Assembly (NCBI GenBank): GCA_030248225.1
Contig: JASANE010018619.1
Coordinates: 26,824-90,823, forward strand
From: Trileptium ribeirensis
Taxonomy: Eukaryota; Nematoda; Enoplea; Enoplida; Thoracostomopsidae
Length of the DNA: 64,000 nt
Reading direction: 5' to 3'
Shown here: one piece after another, positions 11,986 to 25,000 of the stretch
Layout of the letters: each line of letters opens with the position of its first letter
Position numbering within the stretch: the first letter of the stretch is position 1
The notes under the pieces: generated by a model
The model's input: the letters and a program-made list of their open reading frames with translations, nothing else
What the model was told of the DNA's origin: nothing
Databases searched by the model: none
Program-made: the position numbers and the translations under genes

Positions 11986-12244
11986 GCTGAGTTCGGGACA
12001 GAGATGAGTAAAAACGGGGTCAAAATTTTGGAGAAAAAGGGGAAGGGGGAGTGCAGGTGTTCTCGACTGGTTCCCCGTCCGCCGGGTGATGTTTTGCAGG
12101 GCTCGGTGGACGTAGGTAGGCATTTTGCGAAATTTTCACATTTTTGAAATAGGCGAATGACACGTACCCGTTTAGCCGACGGGAGAGTTTCATTTTTACA
12201 AATTTTCGTAGGATCAACGAGTGTATCGCATCCGGGACTCACCT

Positions 12245-12410
12245 GGATGGACTCTTCTCACAGCGGACGCGTGGAAGAGGCCCACCCAGAGATTTTACTT
12301 TAAGCGCTTCAGAAAGTTTTCTCGCGTAGGCCTAAGCACTAAAGGGCAGCCCTTGTGGGTGCGGTGGCGTCCAGCGGATGCCCCACGCTCCCACAAGTGC
12401 TGGGCCGCGC
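12245..12410 (+). repeat. LTR structured module, copy 2 (5' LTR only)
   Basis: Second copy of the module at 11820-11985; the same stem GGCGTCC/GGATGCC with a different 3-base loop is at 12366-12382. It lies in the roughly 598-bp segment missing from the 3' LTR, so the two LTRs differ in module number. Confidence 0.6.
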
Positions 12411-12957
12411 CTTATTAGTTAAGTCAAGCGAGTTCGAGTAAAAAAAAATTTCCTAGAAAGTGTTGGGGGTGTTTTAAACCAAGAAATGTGTGAGGGTAGT
12501 TGGAGTGCCTCGAGGAGCACGTTACTAACGGGAAGCGAAATCAAGTCTAAGTTTCATCTAGTAAAATTTTGGGGTAGAGGGTTCCGCGTTTCTAAAAGGG
12601 CCCAAAGGAGCCCACAGAATGGCGTTTCCTCATCCCAACCTTAATCGGTAACGAAAGGGATCGCACAAATTCTTAAAAGGGGTGGGAAGATAATTTTAGG
12701 TTCAGGGTGGAAATCTTGGAAATTTATTGTGTTACGGGCCAGGTGTTGGACCCGCTTTTGTACCATATATGTATCGCAGTATATTGTTGTGCTGTTCTAA
12801 TCGAGTGTGCCCGATTGGGCAATGTTTGTGGAGTGCCGAAAGGAAAAAATTTTAATACAAAAAGTAAACGGTTGAAGTGTGAACTTATTCTAAGCGATTT
12901 AGCAAACCTCATTAGACACTCATATCCGAGTAAATTCGCAGTTGGCCACCACAGTTA

Positions 12958-12963
12958 AATAAA
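12958..12963 (+). terminator. Candidate poly(A) signal in 5' LTR
   Basis: AATAAA about 1.25 kb downstream of the LTR TATA box. The same hexamer is at 33395-33400 in the 3' LTR, where it would end the genomic RNA. Confidence 0.5.
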
Positions 12964-13527
12964 CTGATAGGGTGACACCCACACGCTCCCGCGTTTTCTC
13001 TCGTCTCTTTCGCTCGGTTTCCGGAACAAAACTTGGTCAATCCGTCCCCTCAAGATATTCAATTACTGATGACAGGCTAAGCCCCATTCACCACTCTTTC
13101 ATCTAACCTAGTAACCTCAACCCAAGTACTGCCATCCAGGGGCCTGAGATTTTTTTGGGAAATTATTAAGCCTGTGTGACCCTTTAAGGTAAAGAAGCCT
13201 CACCGGTGGGAGGATTTCCCTAGGGCCTAGGTTCAGAAACCCCAGTGAAAGGTGAGGGAATAATGGGTCAGCCTTATTACCTGTGAGCAGGCTTAGGGGA
13301 TGACCCTCCCTCAGGGGGACCTCCATACCACTAGATACGTGGGCCACTATAGGGGCCAGGCGGAACACCCTGGTAAACCCGCCGGCGGCCTACTAAGCTA
13401 AGCGGTTCCTATCGGTCTGACCATGGTCCACCGGGGAATCGTGTAAGCTGGGGTTGTCCGGGCACCACAGTGAATTTTGAGAGTGGTGCAGCTGGGATCC
13501 CTTAGGGCCAGAACTGGTCCTAGTACA

Positions 13528-14421
13528 TAAATTGAGTGGGGGCCACGCCGTGAGGCGTCAATAGGTTTTCAGGATAGGATTTTTTCCAATTAGTTATCGG
13601 ACCTCTCGCATGCTTCAGCAATAACAATTAACTGACCCCATATCAACGACTTTAATTTGTTCCCGCCGGTATCAGGTAGTTGTGTTAGTCTCGGAGGTTG
13701 TTCCTTTTCGCTCCTTGGCCTGCGAGCCAAGACCGATTTTCTAAATTTTGTATACAATTGTGTTAGGTGCAAAATTGTAGGACCGTTGTTGTGCATTGTA
13801 CTTAAATGTAAGATTCAACTTGTTCATAGTGCTGCTGGACGCGGTATGTTCTGGCTAGAACCTTTGCAGTTGTGTGAGCCTACATATCACCTTGTTGCTC
13901 GCAGGAACATGTATCATCAGTGAACATTGTGGCTCCGCTTCTATTTGTTTATCATTGGATTGTGGCCATTGTTCTAGGCATGTTGCTGTTATTATTTCTC
14001 AGGAATTGCCGCTATCGGATCAAGAGCTCTTACTAATAAATACTGTATCGTTATTCGGTGTTAGTCGCAAATCGCAACGTCTTTACGCCAGTTCGAAACT
14101 GTCATTTCTGTAATTACATTGATCGTTATTTTGCCGACACATAACCCAAGGTTGGTCACTGAACTGTAGACGTTTGATCTCGCAACAACGTTTTGACTAT
14201 TTAGCGAAGCGAAAATTTTACACAACCAGATACATACCTAAGGAATAAGTACACGAGCATTTTAGGGAACTGAAATCTTGCTCAACAGTAGAGATTCCGC
14301 GGTAAAGAAAACACATATATCAATTTATATATTATATCATCCGTACCCACGTCAGACTGGGACCACGGACGCCACACAAACTCAAAACAAATAGGGATTA
14401 ATAACTAAATTCGGTTCAAAA
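13528..14421 (+). other. Leader between 5' LTR and polyprotein ORF
   Basis: About 890 bp without a supported ORF. A possible primer-binding site starts at TGG 13537 ('tgggggccacgccgtgagg'), 9 bases after the LTR. The first seven bases match the 3' end of a proline tRNA plus CCA, but the rest does not match a tRNA I can recognise, so the primer is undecided. A GT dinucleotide in a donor-like context ('cggtatgttc', about 13845) could serve subgenomic splicing. The leader would also have to hold the packaging signal. Confidence 0.45.
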
Positions 14422-16000
14422 ATGTCATTACCAGCAAGCGCAAATAGAACACCACTAAGCGGCGCAGCGGGAACAACGAATGTAGGAAGTGGCGCTGCCA
14501 CTACGGCTGGTAGTACAAATGCACCAGCTCCCACCGTTTCAGGAGACCCTCTAGTTGCAATTCTGCAGCAGTTGACGCAACGAACGACGACGGGTCCCAT
14601 CATTCAAGTACGGGACATCCCACCATTTACAGGAGCCGACGGACAGGACTTTGAAGCCTGGTTGGCTACATATGACAACTTGACTGACGCAAACGGGTGG
14701 ACCCTGGACCAGAAATTGATCTGCTTTCCAACTGTTCTGAAGGGGGAAGCCCTCAAAATATATGAAAGCTTCCCCGACTGTCAAAAGCAAACTTATGAAG
14801 CCCTTTGCTATAATATGGGTTTCATGTATTCATCATCGCAACGGGACGAGGACGCTTTAATAACGTTACGCATGCGAGTACAAGGGGAACACGAATCTGT
14901 TGCACTGTATGGACTTGACTTACAGAACCTTGTGGACAAAGCGTTCCCGGAGGTTGAGGGTGACCAACGTGACGCCTTGCTACAGAAATTTCTGCGACAA
15001 GGACTACGACGGGAATTAAAATCTAGCGTCATAGGAAAGACATACCCGTCCTTTAAGCACATGATGGACAAACTCAAATATAAGGAGGACGCCATCTTAG
15101 CTTCTCGGAAAGAGGTAATAGGAATACCGGTCCGCAAGAGCAGCCGGTCCAAAACGGTAAACTGCATGTCACAAGGAGGTGAAAACACCCAACTCGTAGA
15201 TCAAATCCGCGAAGCTTTGGACGAGAATAAACGCACTGCAGCCAGTAGCGACGCCACGATCGCCCGGCTTATTGATCTGCTAGATAAACGCACTGAACAG
15301 CACCAACTGAACGCGATGATGCAGAATAGTGTGACCCCGGCAGCCGGCGCTAACGCTATTCCAGCAGCACCTATTGGCAATCAGTGCTTTCGATGCGGTT
15401 TCATAGGACATTTTGCACGGGAATGCCCGTACTATCGAACTGACATGTACGACCCACTCCTAAATGAGTACACTCGCTTGTCTACACGCGCAGCCCCAGG
15501 CTACATGCAGAATACACCCGCACCTATTAACGGCTATCCTAGCGCACCCCCGCAGTACAGCAACCGCCCCCGATACCGAGTAATTGAGCACCGAGGAGCA
15601 GGTCGATCTTCGCGACGCGATGAGTGGAATCAACAGCGAGGACCTGTAGGGTACGGGCAGCAAGGATATTACCGCCCTGAACCTGCCCCAAATACATACG
15701 GAAACTATGGCCGAACAGAATACTATAACCGATCGCGTGGCCGCGATACAAACGGACCTAACAATTGGCACAGCGGCTATAATGCAGCACCTAACGCGCG
15801 TTACCCAGGCCCACCACAGCAATTGTCGGCCGAAGCAGCACCATTCCGCCCGCGTACACCTAGCAACGGCTGGAACACCACAAATCAAGCAGGGGCAGCC
15901 CCTCGAGCCAGGCCTGCACAGGCACCTATGAGTCAAAATGAACAATCAGGTCGCCGCAACGCAGGAGTTATGTCAGTAACTCGAGCAGCTGACCCCGAGC
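14422..16000 (+). other. Gag region of the polyprotein
   Basis: An N-terminal Ala/Thr-rich arm leads into a helical Ty3/gypsy-type capsid domain with the typical 'FTGADGQDFEAWLATY' opening, a following 'W..D.K....P..LKGEA' and 'RQGLRRELK' near its end. The zinc knuckle CX2CX4HX4C is at 15385-15426. Behind it comes an Arg/Gly/Tyr/Pro-rich nucleocapsid-like stretch. It would form the particle shell and bind genomic RNA in the cytoplasm. Confidence 0.85.
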
Positions 16001-19000
16001 TCGCGCATCGTTTAGATGTCATGCGACACGAAATGTCAACCTTGGAGGAACGCGCGGGAGCAGGTTTGAGTGCCCGATCGGCACAAATTAACGCAATGAT
16101 CACTAGAGACAGCGCAAAATACGCACATGAGGACCCAAATAGTGAAGTGGAAAACGAATGCCAGTGCGAATTTGAACCCGAACCAACGCCATATCAACTG
16201 AATTTATTGCAAACGAACCGAACACCAGCAGGAGTATTGCCGCAAGCGACCAGGTCGTGGGGCGACAATGGAGACTACAACGCAATTGACAGCGAACTAA
16301 CTAAAACAGTAGAAGTAGGGCGTAACATGGAACAAATTAACTCTAAAACCGAACGGCGCTCGGTTTCACTGTCTCCGACCCCTGGCGCGCAGGGTGTGAC
16401 TCGTGACCCTGTGAGTAATGGTTGGCCAACCGACTTATATGTATATCCCAAAATGGAGTCAGCGCGAAGTGAAGAGTACCGAGATACCGAGCAGAGGAGT
16501 GAGAGGGGAGGAGGAACCGAGAACCTAATGGAACCAAAGGAACCTAATGATCCTGATGTGCCGAGTGAGAAATATGGGAGGTGGCCGTTCGGACTTCGGG
16601 GGCCGATTAATAGGGCATCCGTGTCTAGCAATGACCCAAACGCTGGCACGTGTAACCCATCTCAGGCGGCTGCACATCGGATGGAAACTAAGAACCTAGC
16701 GGATGGAGAACCTAGCGAACCTAATGGAATGGAACCTAGAGAGACGCCGTTCGGACTTCGGGGGCCGATTAATAGGGGTCGCGTGTCAGGTAATGGCTCT
16801 AACGCCGGCACGGTACAACCTGGGGAAGCGACTTTCCGTAGGCTTATTCAAAATTATACATGTGAAGCTGAACCAGAAGAACCTGCGGAGGAACTTGTGA
16901 ACCTAATGGAACCTAGTGGACTTGCGGATACCGAGAACTTAGTGGAACCTAACCTAGCGGAACCTAATGGATGGAATGGAGTACCGAGTAACCTAGCGGA
17001 AGGGAACCGAGAACCAAGGGAACTAAATGAACTTAACCGAGTGGATGCATCCGATACTAAACTGGCTCCCTCCAATTTAGGGCGGCCGTGTGAGGCCCCT
17101 GTAGCGTTTCAACCGACCGGGGAAGACCGTAAAGGACACTGGTCAGGTGCGATGGAGACCTTCGGGAAACGGGTCAGCCCGATTGTCCTAACTCCGTTCA
17201 AAATTCGAGAGCGTATGTGTACCCTAGATTCTTTAGAGGCCGGGGAAGACCGTAGAGGACACTGGCCAGGAGAAGGGAGGCGTTGGGAAGTGAGCTGTCC
17301 CGATGGCCCGAGCTCCGCTCAAAATTGTAATTTATATGTAGGATCAAACTCGTATAGAGCCCGATCCCTAAGTGTAGGGGCCGTGGGATCTGACCAGGTC
17401 GGAAACTGCGGTTTGAGTCTGTCGTGGTATAGTCGATCCAACCGGCAGGTGAGCATGTGTGCGTTCGAATGTGAGTCGGCCGGAACCGATGCCTCCAGCG
17501 TGTGTGTAGAACCGGGAGGAGAAGCTGTGCTGCTTGTGAGTGAAACGGGTTCCGAGCCACATGGAGACAAAACTGAGCCGAGTGCCGAAACTATTCCTGA
17601 CGTAGTTGATCATGATAGTCGAGCGACAATGAACCCAACCTTGAGCGGTAAGGACGACGAAGTGGAACCGATTGAACCAATGGAATTTTATACCGGACCG
17701 AAGGAACAAGCAAAACTTAACAGTGAACCAGAGGAACCAATAACTGCTAGCCTAAGCTCGAATATTATGATTGTGGAACCTATGATACCTGAATTGGACA
17801 TAAACGCCCGAGCAAGTAACCAAATCATGGAACAATTAGCAACACAACCGGAGATAGTGACCTGTTACATAAGTAGAGAAGCAGTAAAGGAAATTGGATA
17901 TGGAACGACCGGATTGCCGGTCAACCTGATGGACATAATTGAACAAACACTGGCTACACCTAGATCATTGCGAATTAGGCCGCTTTGGAACCTCATTGAC
18001 GTGAACCCCACTACCGAACTTAATGACGATCCGACAGCACAAGCTAAACAAGCCACGCATCCACTAAGTATACAAACCAATACACAGCACAATCTTGATC
18101 TCGCGCTACGGAAGATATTTGCGAAGGGTCCTACTGAAGAAAAGGTAGAGCCCTTAATCCTACAGGGATTGCCCAACGAGGAACGATTAATACTATTGGG
18201 ACCGGACTCCGAATTCGCACCTACGATAATAACTTTGGGACCTGGGAAAGTGCCTCGCTATTCATTCATACCCCCTCGACTACGCCCGGGAAGAGAACAA
18301 GTACTCGCTAGGGCCTTATTTTATCGAAGAGTCATAGCTGTGTCGGAGCGGATTTGCCATGCCCACCAGTTGCTCATGATCAGGGTAGCTGGAACGGCCC
18401 CACTGGAGCGACGGCGGGACGCTGCCGTTGTGTCCGGGCTGTTAGGGTTCGCATCTCCGTTCTTGCACACTATGGCCGGGATCCATGTCAGCAGTAGCAT
18501 GGTGAGACACCTTGAAGGCTTGCTGGAATTAGTTGCCCGGGTGTTGAACTCAATGAGTATTACTGAGGCCATTACTGAAATATACCGTTCTCAGATTCCC
18601 ATCCTTCAGACATGCCAGGCGTGCGAGGGACAACATAACACTAATTTTATGCCCACCCGTGGTTGTACTTTTGTCACCTATCATGGCGAGTGGGACTATA
18701 CGGGAAACTTATCTGCCGAGTATGGCATTGTTCGACGCAATGGAACTATCACCATCCAGCCAAGTCGTACATATGGGTTGCACACAGCTCCTGAGTTGAC
18801 CGCATACAGGGAAGCTAATTTGGAATGGTTAGAAACTGTGACCAGTGCACCGTATTTGCTAGACTACCTCGTTACGGAATATGGCGAATCCGGTCCCATT
18901 GCACCGGTGCTGTCAATTGATCACATCGTATATGCAGTCATAGCGAATGCTATTTTTAAACAAGTAGACAGCGTGCAGAAACGCGAAGAACTGCTATACT

Positions 19001-22000
19001 TGAGACTATTGTGGCTGCGTCAGCCCGCACAAAATATCTGGCAAGCTGATCCGGACGACGACATGGACGCGGGCTCGATTGTCAACCCGGACGCGGACAT
19101 AACATTCATTGACGAGGAGGAGCTCGAGAGCGAGTTGAGTACAGCGCCCAGTGATATGAGCGAGGACGAATTTAACATACCCGCTATCGTAACGCTCGAT
19201 TCAGACGACGTGGTTTCTGACCTCGACTCACCTTCGGACAATGACAATCTCGAGGACGAACCGTACGCGGACACAGCTGAGGATGGCCGAGTAATACTGA
19301 CCAGGTCGGTACGGCCCTTCTCAAACAGACTAAGCCGACGATATATAGCAGCTGCAGAATTGTGGAGCCGAGGGATTAGATTCGTGGGATTAGTAATTTT
19401 CCTGCTTATCGTTCAACAAATGGGTCAGACCCAGGCAATCGCCACGCCATTTTCGGACCAGGTAGCACGTTTAGGAGCCATGGTTAACCAACAAGTGGGG
19501 ACCCTAATCGAACCACAGGGTCTGGTAATAACCGCCGCGCGATCCACTTTTCTACCGATCGTTTTGCGATTGTCCTTAGATGGGTTGCAACCGAGCAGGC
19601 AAGCAACCGGTATGGCGTGGTGTGTCTACACCCCCAGGGGTAAACCATGCCTGGGGAACTGTTGCCCCAACCCGAATTGTACTACCATGCCGGATCTACA
19701 GCGTAAAATTCAAGAGTTGGAGCGAGAACTAAGGAGCACATATCAAGGTGTGCTAGATACAAGTTATTATATGGCTCTAATGCGTGAATATTGCGAGGCG
19801 AATGTTCATTTTTGTGAAGAGCCCAAGGCTCGTAAGAAAAGATTTCTCGCTGCCCTAGCCGGAGCTGCTGGCGTAGTTACAGGATTTTTAGGAGTAGGGG
19901 TAGCTTTTACAAATGCAGTGCACCTAAAGGACCTGAATAAACAGGTGATAGCATTATCCAAGGAAATGCGAAACACTTACAGTGTGGCCCAGGGCAACTC
20001 GCGAGCAATTTTGAAATTAACACGCGCCAATGAGGAACTTTACTCCTTCTTGCACCATGAAATGCAGGAAGTGGTTGGCATGATAGAACAGGTTAGGTGC
20101 CAGGAACAACGCTACGTGACCGAGGTACACCGCGAATTGGTAAATCACATGTTTCGCACTAGCCTGCGCTCTTCGGTCGACGCCGTCATGGAAGCCATGA
20201 TGAGCGGGCAACTATCACCGAAGGTAGTGGATGCCGCGACACTAAAGCGTCTATTCGAAAAGGATCCAAGAATAGGGCAAACCATACTACTACGCGAACC
20301 GGCGCTAGCTTACCAATTTGGACAAATTTACCCAGTGCATATTGACCTGGGTACGTTCAAGTTTGCATTCATCCTAAGGGTACCGCTAGTCACGTCGGAC
20401 GACGTCCGGCCTTACTTTCGGATATACAACGTTGGTTGGAACGTACCAGAACGTAGCGCACACATGAGACTACCTCTGCCGGAATATGCCACGCGAGTAG
20501 AACAGGCCCGATATGAGGTGTTGAACCTGCACGCATGCAACACGCGACCTGGTATTGCTTTTTGTGAAGTTCACGCTTTGGCCACCGACCATTCTTCACG
20601 TTGTTTGGATTGGATCATTATGGGCGAAGATGCTCCGGAAGACACACGCCGCATATGCAGGAACAGCGCGTTGGTTGGACCAATGGTCAACCATACCGAC
20701 GTGTACACCACCGCACAAGGGGTACTAATTCGAACCGCTGAGCCCAAAGCCGTGGTCTCCAAGCAAAAGCACCTCAGCCATGTTACGCGCGGGGAAACCA
20801 TTATGATACCCGAAAATGGAGTGCTATGGCTATCGCACAGCAATTACACCCAACTAGTGGTCGGACCACTAATGCTCGCTAGCACATTAGACGCTCAGGA
20901 GGTCACCGTTAACATCGGACCTAATATCACCATACATGACTTCCCAGATATTCCTCTTCGACCCATCACTTGGAGCTCATTAGAACACGCCAAGGCTACC
21001 AACTTACAGGTCCAACGGATAGCCGACGAGCAGTTGAAGAAGGTGATCGACTTCCCATACATTACGACAACGGGCGTAGCTCCTTACCTGTGGATGCTCG
21101 TTGTGTTAGTAATTGTAGGTATAGGGGCAATAATTTACTTCAGGAAGAAAGCAGGTTTCTGCCCGAAATGCATACGGGGACGCTTACAACGCTGGTGGCA
21201 ACAACGACCATGTGGCCAGACAAACCCGAAGAGGCTTGAGTTGAACATCAAAACCGGGAACGAGTATGGTACTCCAGACGCAGTCCGACCGGCAGTTTCA
21301 GCTCCAGCCGCGCCCACGGAGCACCTGGAATTGCGGACATTGAGCCCTCGTCGATCGGCTCGACTAAATAACCCCAATGAGGATGAGGACGTTGTTCTGG
21401 TGGAACCTACGGAACTATTTGCAGTATCCGAGCGTGCCCAACGTAGAGGACATCGCACAGTATCTTACCACCGGCAAGTCAATGCCATGCAGCACATAGA
21501 CGCACCGTTACTCATTAACGCTTTCATTTACCGGACACCGGTACTCACGTTGATCGATACAGGCGCGGACGTCTCTATCGTATCACAACATTTGGTGAAT
21601 AAGCTAGGCCTTCAGCCCCGCCCAGACGACTCGACGCGGATAGTATCGGCCACCAAACAGGAATTAGCACTGGACGGTAGCATAAGTGTACCCTTATCGA
21701 TTGGACCTATCAAGGTGCAAACGGAATTCTTCGTTACCCAAACCGCTCCGTACCATTGCATTTTAGGAACCAATTTCTTGTCGCAGCTGCCAAAATGCAT
21801 CATAAATTTCCGCGAGCGCTGTCTAGAAATTGGCATAGACGAGGAAGAAGCTAAAATACCCTTCGCAGGCTTAGAGCGCTATGACCCACCCTTAATAGCA
21901 GTGATGTGCAGAAAACTCACCACTATAGAACCAAACACAGAAACATTTATCAACGCCATCCCCGAAATTGCTGACACCGGCGTAGGACCCGCTCTATTTG

Positions 22001-25000
22001 TCCCCGCTCCCGAAATGACGGATATCGCAATGGCACACGCATTAGTGCTTAGAAGTCAACGGACCATACCGATCGCAGTAATCAATTTTGGTAACACTCC
22101 GGTCACCATATACTCAGGACAAACTATCGGGCACATAGAGGTCATGAGCAATCCCACAATACAATTCCTTAAGGATACGAATCAAAATTTGATACGATAT
22201 GAGGAACATAAGGAGGCTAAACAGCTAAACCATATCACTACCCACCCCGAGAGGATCATTGAACACATTGAGGCAGGCAAGCGCTCCATTGATCACGAAC
22301 GCGCTCAAACAGTATTGAGTAAAATAGATTTCGATAAGACACTGTTATCGCCTTTCGAATTAAAACAATTGAAAACCGCAATTGCTGAAAATGCGGACGT
22401 ATTCAGCACGCATGATTTTGACCTTGGACGATACACGGAACACCGACATCGCATAGAAACAGGGGACGCAAAGCCAATCAAACAGGCACCGTATAGGCTG
22501 GCACATTCCTTACGCGAACCACTTAGGGAAGAACTAAATAGCATGCTAGACGCAGGCCTCATAGCCCCATCGAGCTCACCTTGGGGATCACCAATAGTCT
22601 ATGTAACAAAGAGTGACGGCTCTCTCCGACTCTGTGTCGACTTTCGGAAGGTCAACACAGTAGCAGAACAAGACGCGTACCCGCTGCCACGCATAGATGA
22701 TATACTAGGATGTCTCAGGAATACGAAATTAATGTCCAGTTTGGATCTAAACAAGGGATTTTGGCAGTTAGAACTAGATCCCGAAACCAAAGATAAGACA
22801 TCTTTTGTGACGGTACACGGACAGTATGAGTATAACGTCCTACCGTTCGGGTTAAATTCATCCCCCGGAGCCTTTCAACGCTGCATGTCAATGATTTTGA
22901 AAGGGCTTGAGTGGGAAAAATGCCTAATATACATCGATGACATCCTAGTTTTCTCACCATCATTCGAGGCCCATCTGGCAGACCTGATTCGGGTTTTCGA
23001 TCGTTTCCGTAAGGCAAATTTAAAACTCAAACCCTCAAAATGTCACTTCGGACGAGGCAGCCTCAAATACTTAGGACACATAATTAGCACCGAAGGTGTC
23101 AAACCGGACCCAGAAAAGGCGATAGCCATCGAAGAATTCAAACGTCCGGAAACGTTGAAACAACTCCAAAGTTTCTTAGGACTTGTAGGTTACTACCATA
23201 AATTTATCCAAAACTATTCGGACATCTGTGAACCATTAAATGAACTAAAACGCAAAGACATGGAATTCAAATGGACCCCTAGGTGCGAGGAAGCCTTTAA
23301 GAAATTGAAACAAGCACTACTAGATGAACCGGTCCTAATTCACCCTGATTTCACGCAACCGTTTATCCTGCAAACGGACGCTTCCGGATATGGTATGGGT
23401 GCAGTGCTATCCCAGAAAACTAAGCAAGGAATCAAACCCATTGCATACGCTAGTAAGGCCCTCCTTGATTATCAACGCAGGTATCCCGCAATAGAAACTG
23501 AAGCTCTCGCTATTAGATGGGCCGCATTACATTTCAAGCATTACTTAGTAGGGCACAAATTCCATGTTGAGACCGACCACAAACCACTCAAAACTCTTTT
23601 TGACAAACCACCCAGAAACTCACGCTTGTCCCAATGGCGGAGCGAGCTATTACTTGAATTCGGGGGATTCGAAATATTATATAGACCAGGTAAGGAAAAT
23701 GGCAATGCAGATGCTCTGTCACGCGACCCTAGATACGACCCGTCTGTAATCGAGGAAATAGGTGACACTTACGAAGTCCTTATGATGGGTCGAGGACGAC
23801 CCACCGGACCACGCCCGCCAACAACCTGCGCAGCATGGGATCAATCGCACCTGCCGTATCCCGTACGCACTGTTACACCGCTTGCGACCGGTGCACCGAC
23901 ACCTATAACAGGGAGCCCGATGGCTCCTCCAGGCCAACCCAATCCCGAAGCAATCCCATCACAGCTAGTCGCTGACACGCAAGCAGCTACAGTACCCCCA
24001 GCAACACTGACTCAACAAGCAGCAACGTTAAGTGCTATCCCAATAAGGATGGATCCAGGAGAAACCCCAGTGATGTCGGTCCGTACTACCACTATCTCGG
24101 GTCCTGACGGCAGACCTCAGGCTCGGGGACCTAAAAGACCGTTCCGCACCGAATCAGAGACGATGGGCCTAAGAGCAACTACGCTACCTACAGAACAAGA
24201 ATTTGATAGGCTCATGAAGTTAATGATGCATTATGAAACCGAGATATTACCAACCGTCCGAATTGAGGACGCACAGGACACACATGAGAATATATATTTG
24301 CCATTCTTTTCAGACCTCCCAGATTTTAATTTGGTACGGCTCTTACCATATATTCAACGAAATGACCCAGAACTGGGTCCAATTTGGTGGTATCTTTACA
24401 ACAAAACTCGGCCTAAAGCCGAATTAGGGGCGCTAAGAATAGAAATGCGCGCACATTATTTTGAATTGGCAGCGGATACCAAAATATTATACATGCATCC
24501 GTTGCAACCCGGAGATATAAATTACAAATTATGCGTCCCTATCACGCTCGTACAGCAAATCCTTAAACATGAACACAACACCTTATATGGAGGACACCCT
24601 GGCCGTGACCGGCTTATAGCTAAATTAAAACAATTCTACTATTGGAAAGGTATGTCCGAACACGTACAACAATGGATCAGGCGATGCACCCTATGTCAAT
24701 CCGCAAAGGACCCAATCTCGCGGATAACCACAGGATTAGGTAGGGTTCCGTTGGCAAATCAACCAATGTACCGTGTATTTGTGGACATACTGGATATTCA
24801 AGTTAGGTCACAGGCAGGCAATCGTTATGTTATTGCATTCATAGATCAGTTCACAAAGTTTGCAATAGCAGTGCCAATGAGGCACCAGGATGCTAATACA
24901 GCCGCTCACATATTCTTATATGAGGTAGTTAATAGGTATGGAGCTCCCAGGGAGCTCTATTCTGATCGAGGAGGCGCCTTCACAGCGCACATGTTCGAAG

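Larger units (their letters stand above)
10170..13527 (+). repeat. 5' LTR (3358 bp)
   Basis: It starts TGTAACAG and ends CTAGTACA, so the tips form the short TG...CA inverted repeat of LTRs (TGTA/TACA). A TATA box at 11674-11680 and an AATAAA at 12958-12963 place U3 at about the first 1.5 kb. It is longer than the 3' copy for two reasons: a block at about 10540-10780 differs in sequence and is roughly 130 bp longer, and about 598 bp (around 12190-12787) is absent from the 3' copy. A perfect 7-bp hairpin (CCCAGCG, loop CACA, CGCTGGG) lies at 10615-10632 and is conserved in both LTRs. Confidence 0.93.

Noticed and set aside
11576..12242. Several overlapping minus-strand frames in the LTR
   Set aside because: GC-rich sequence keeps many frames open by chance; none shows domains, and their presence in both LTRs follows from LTR duplication.
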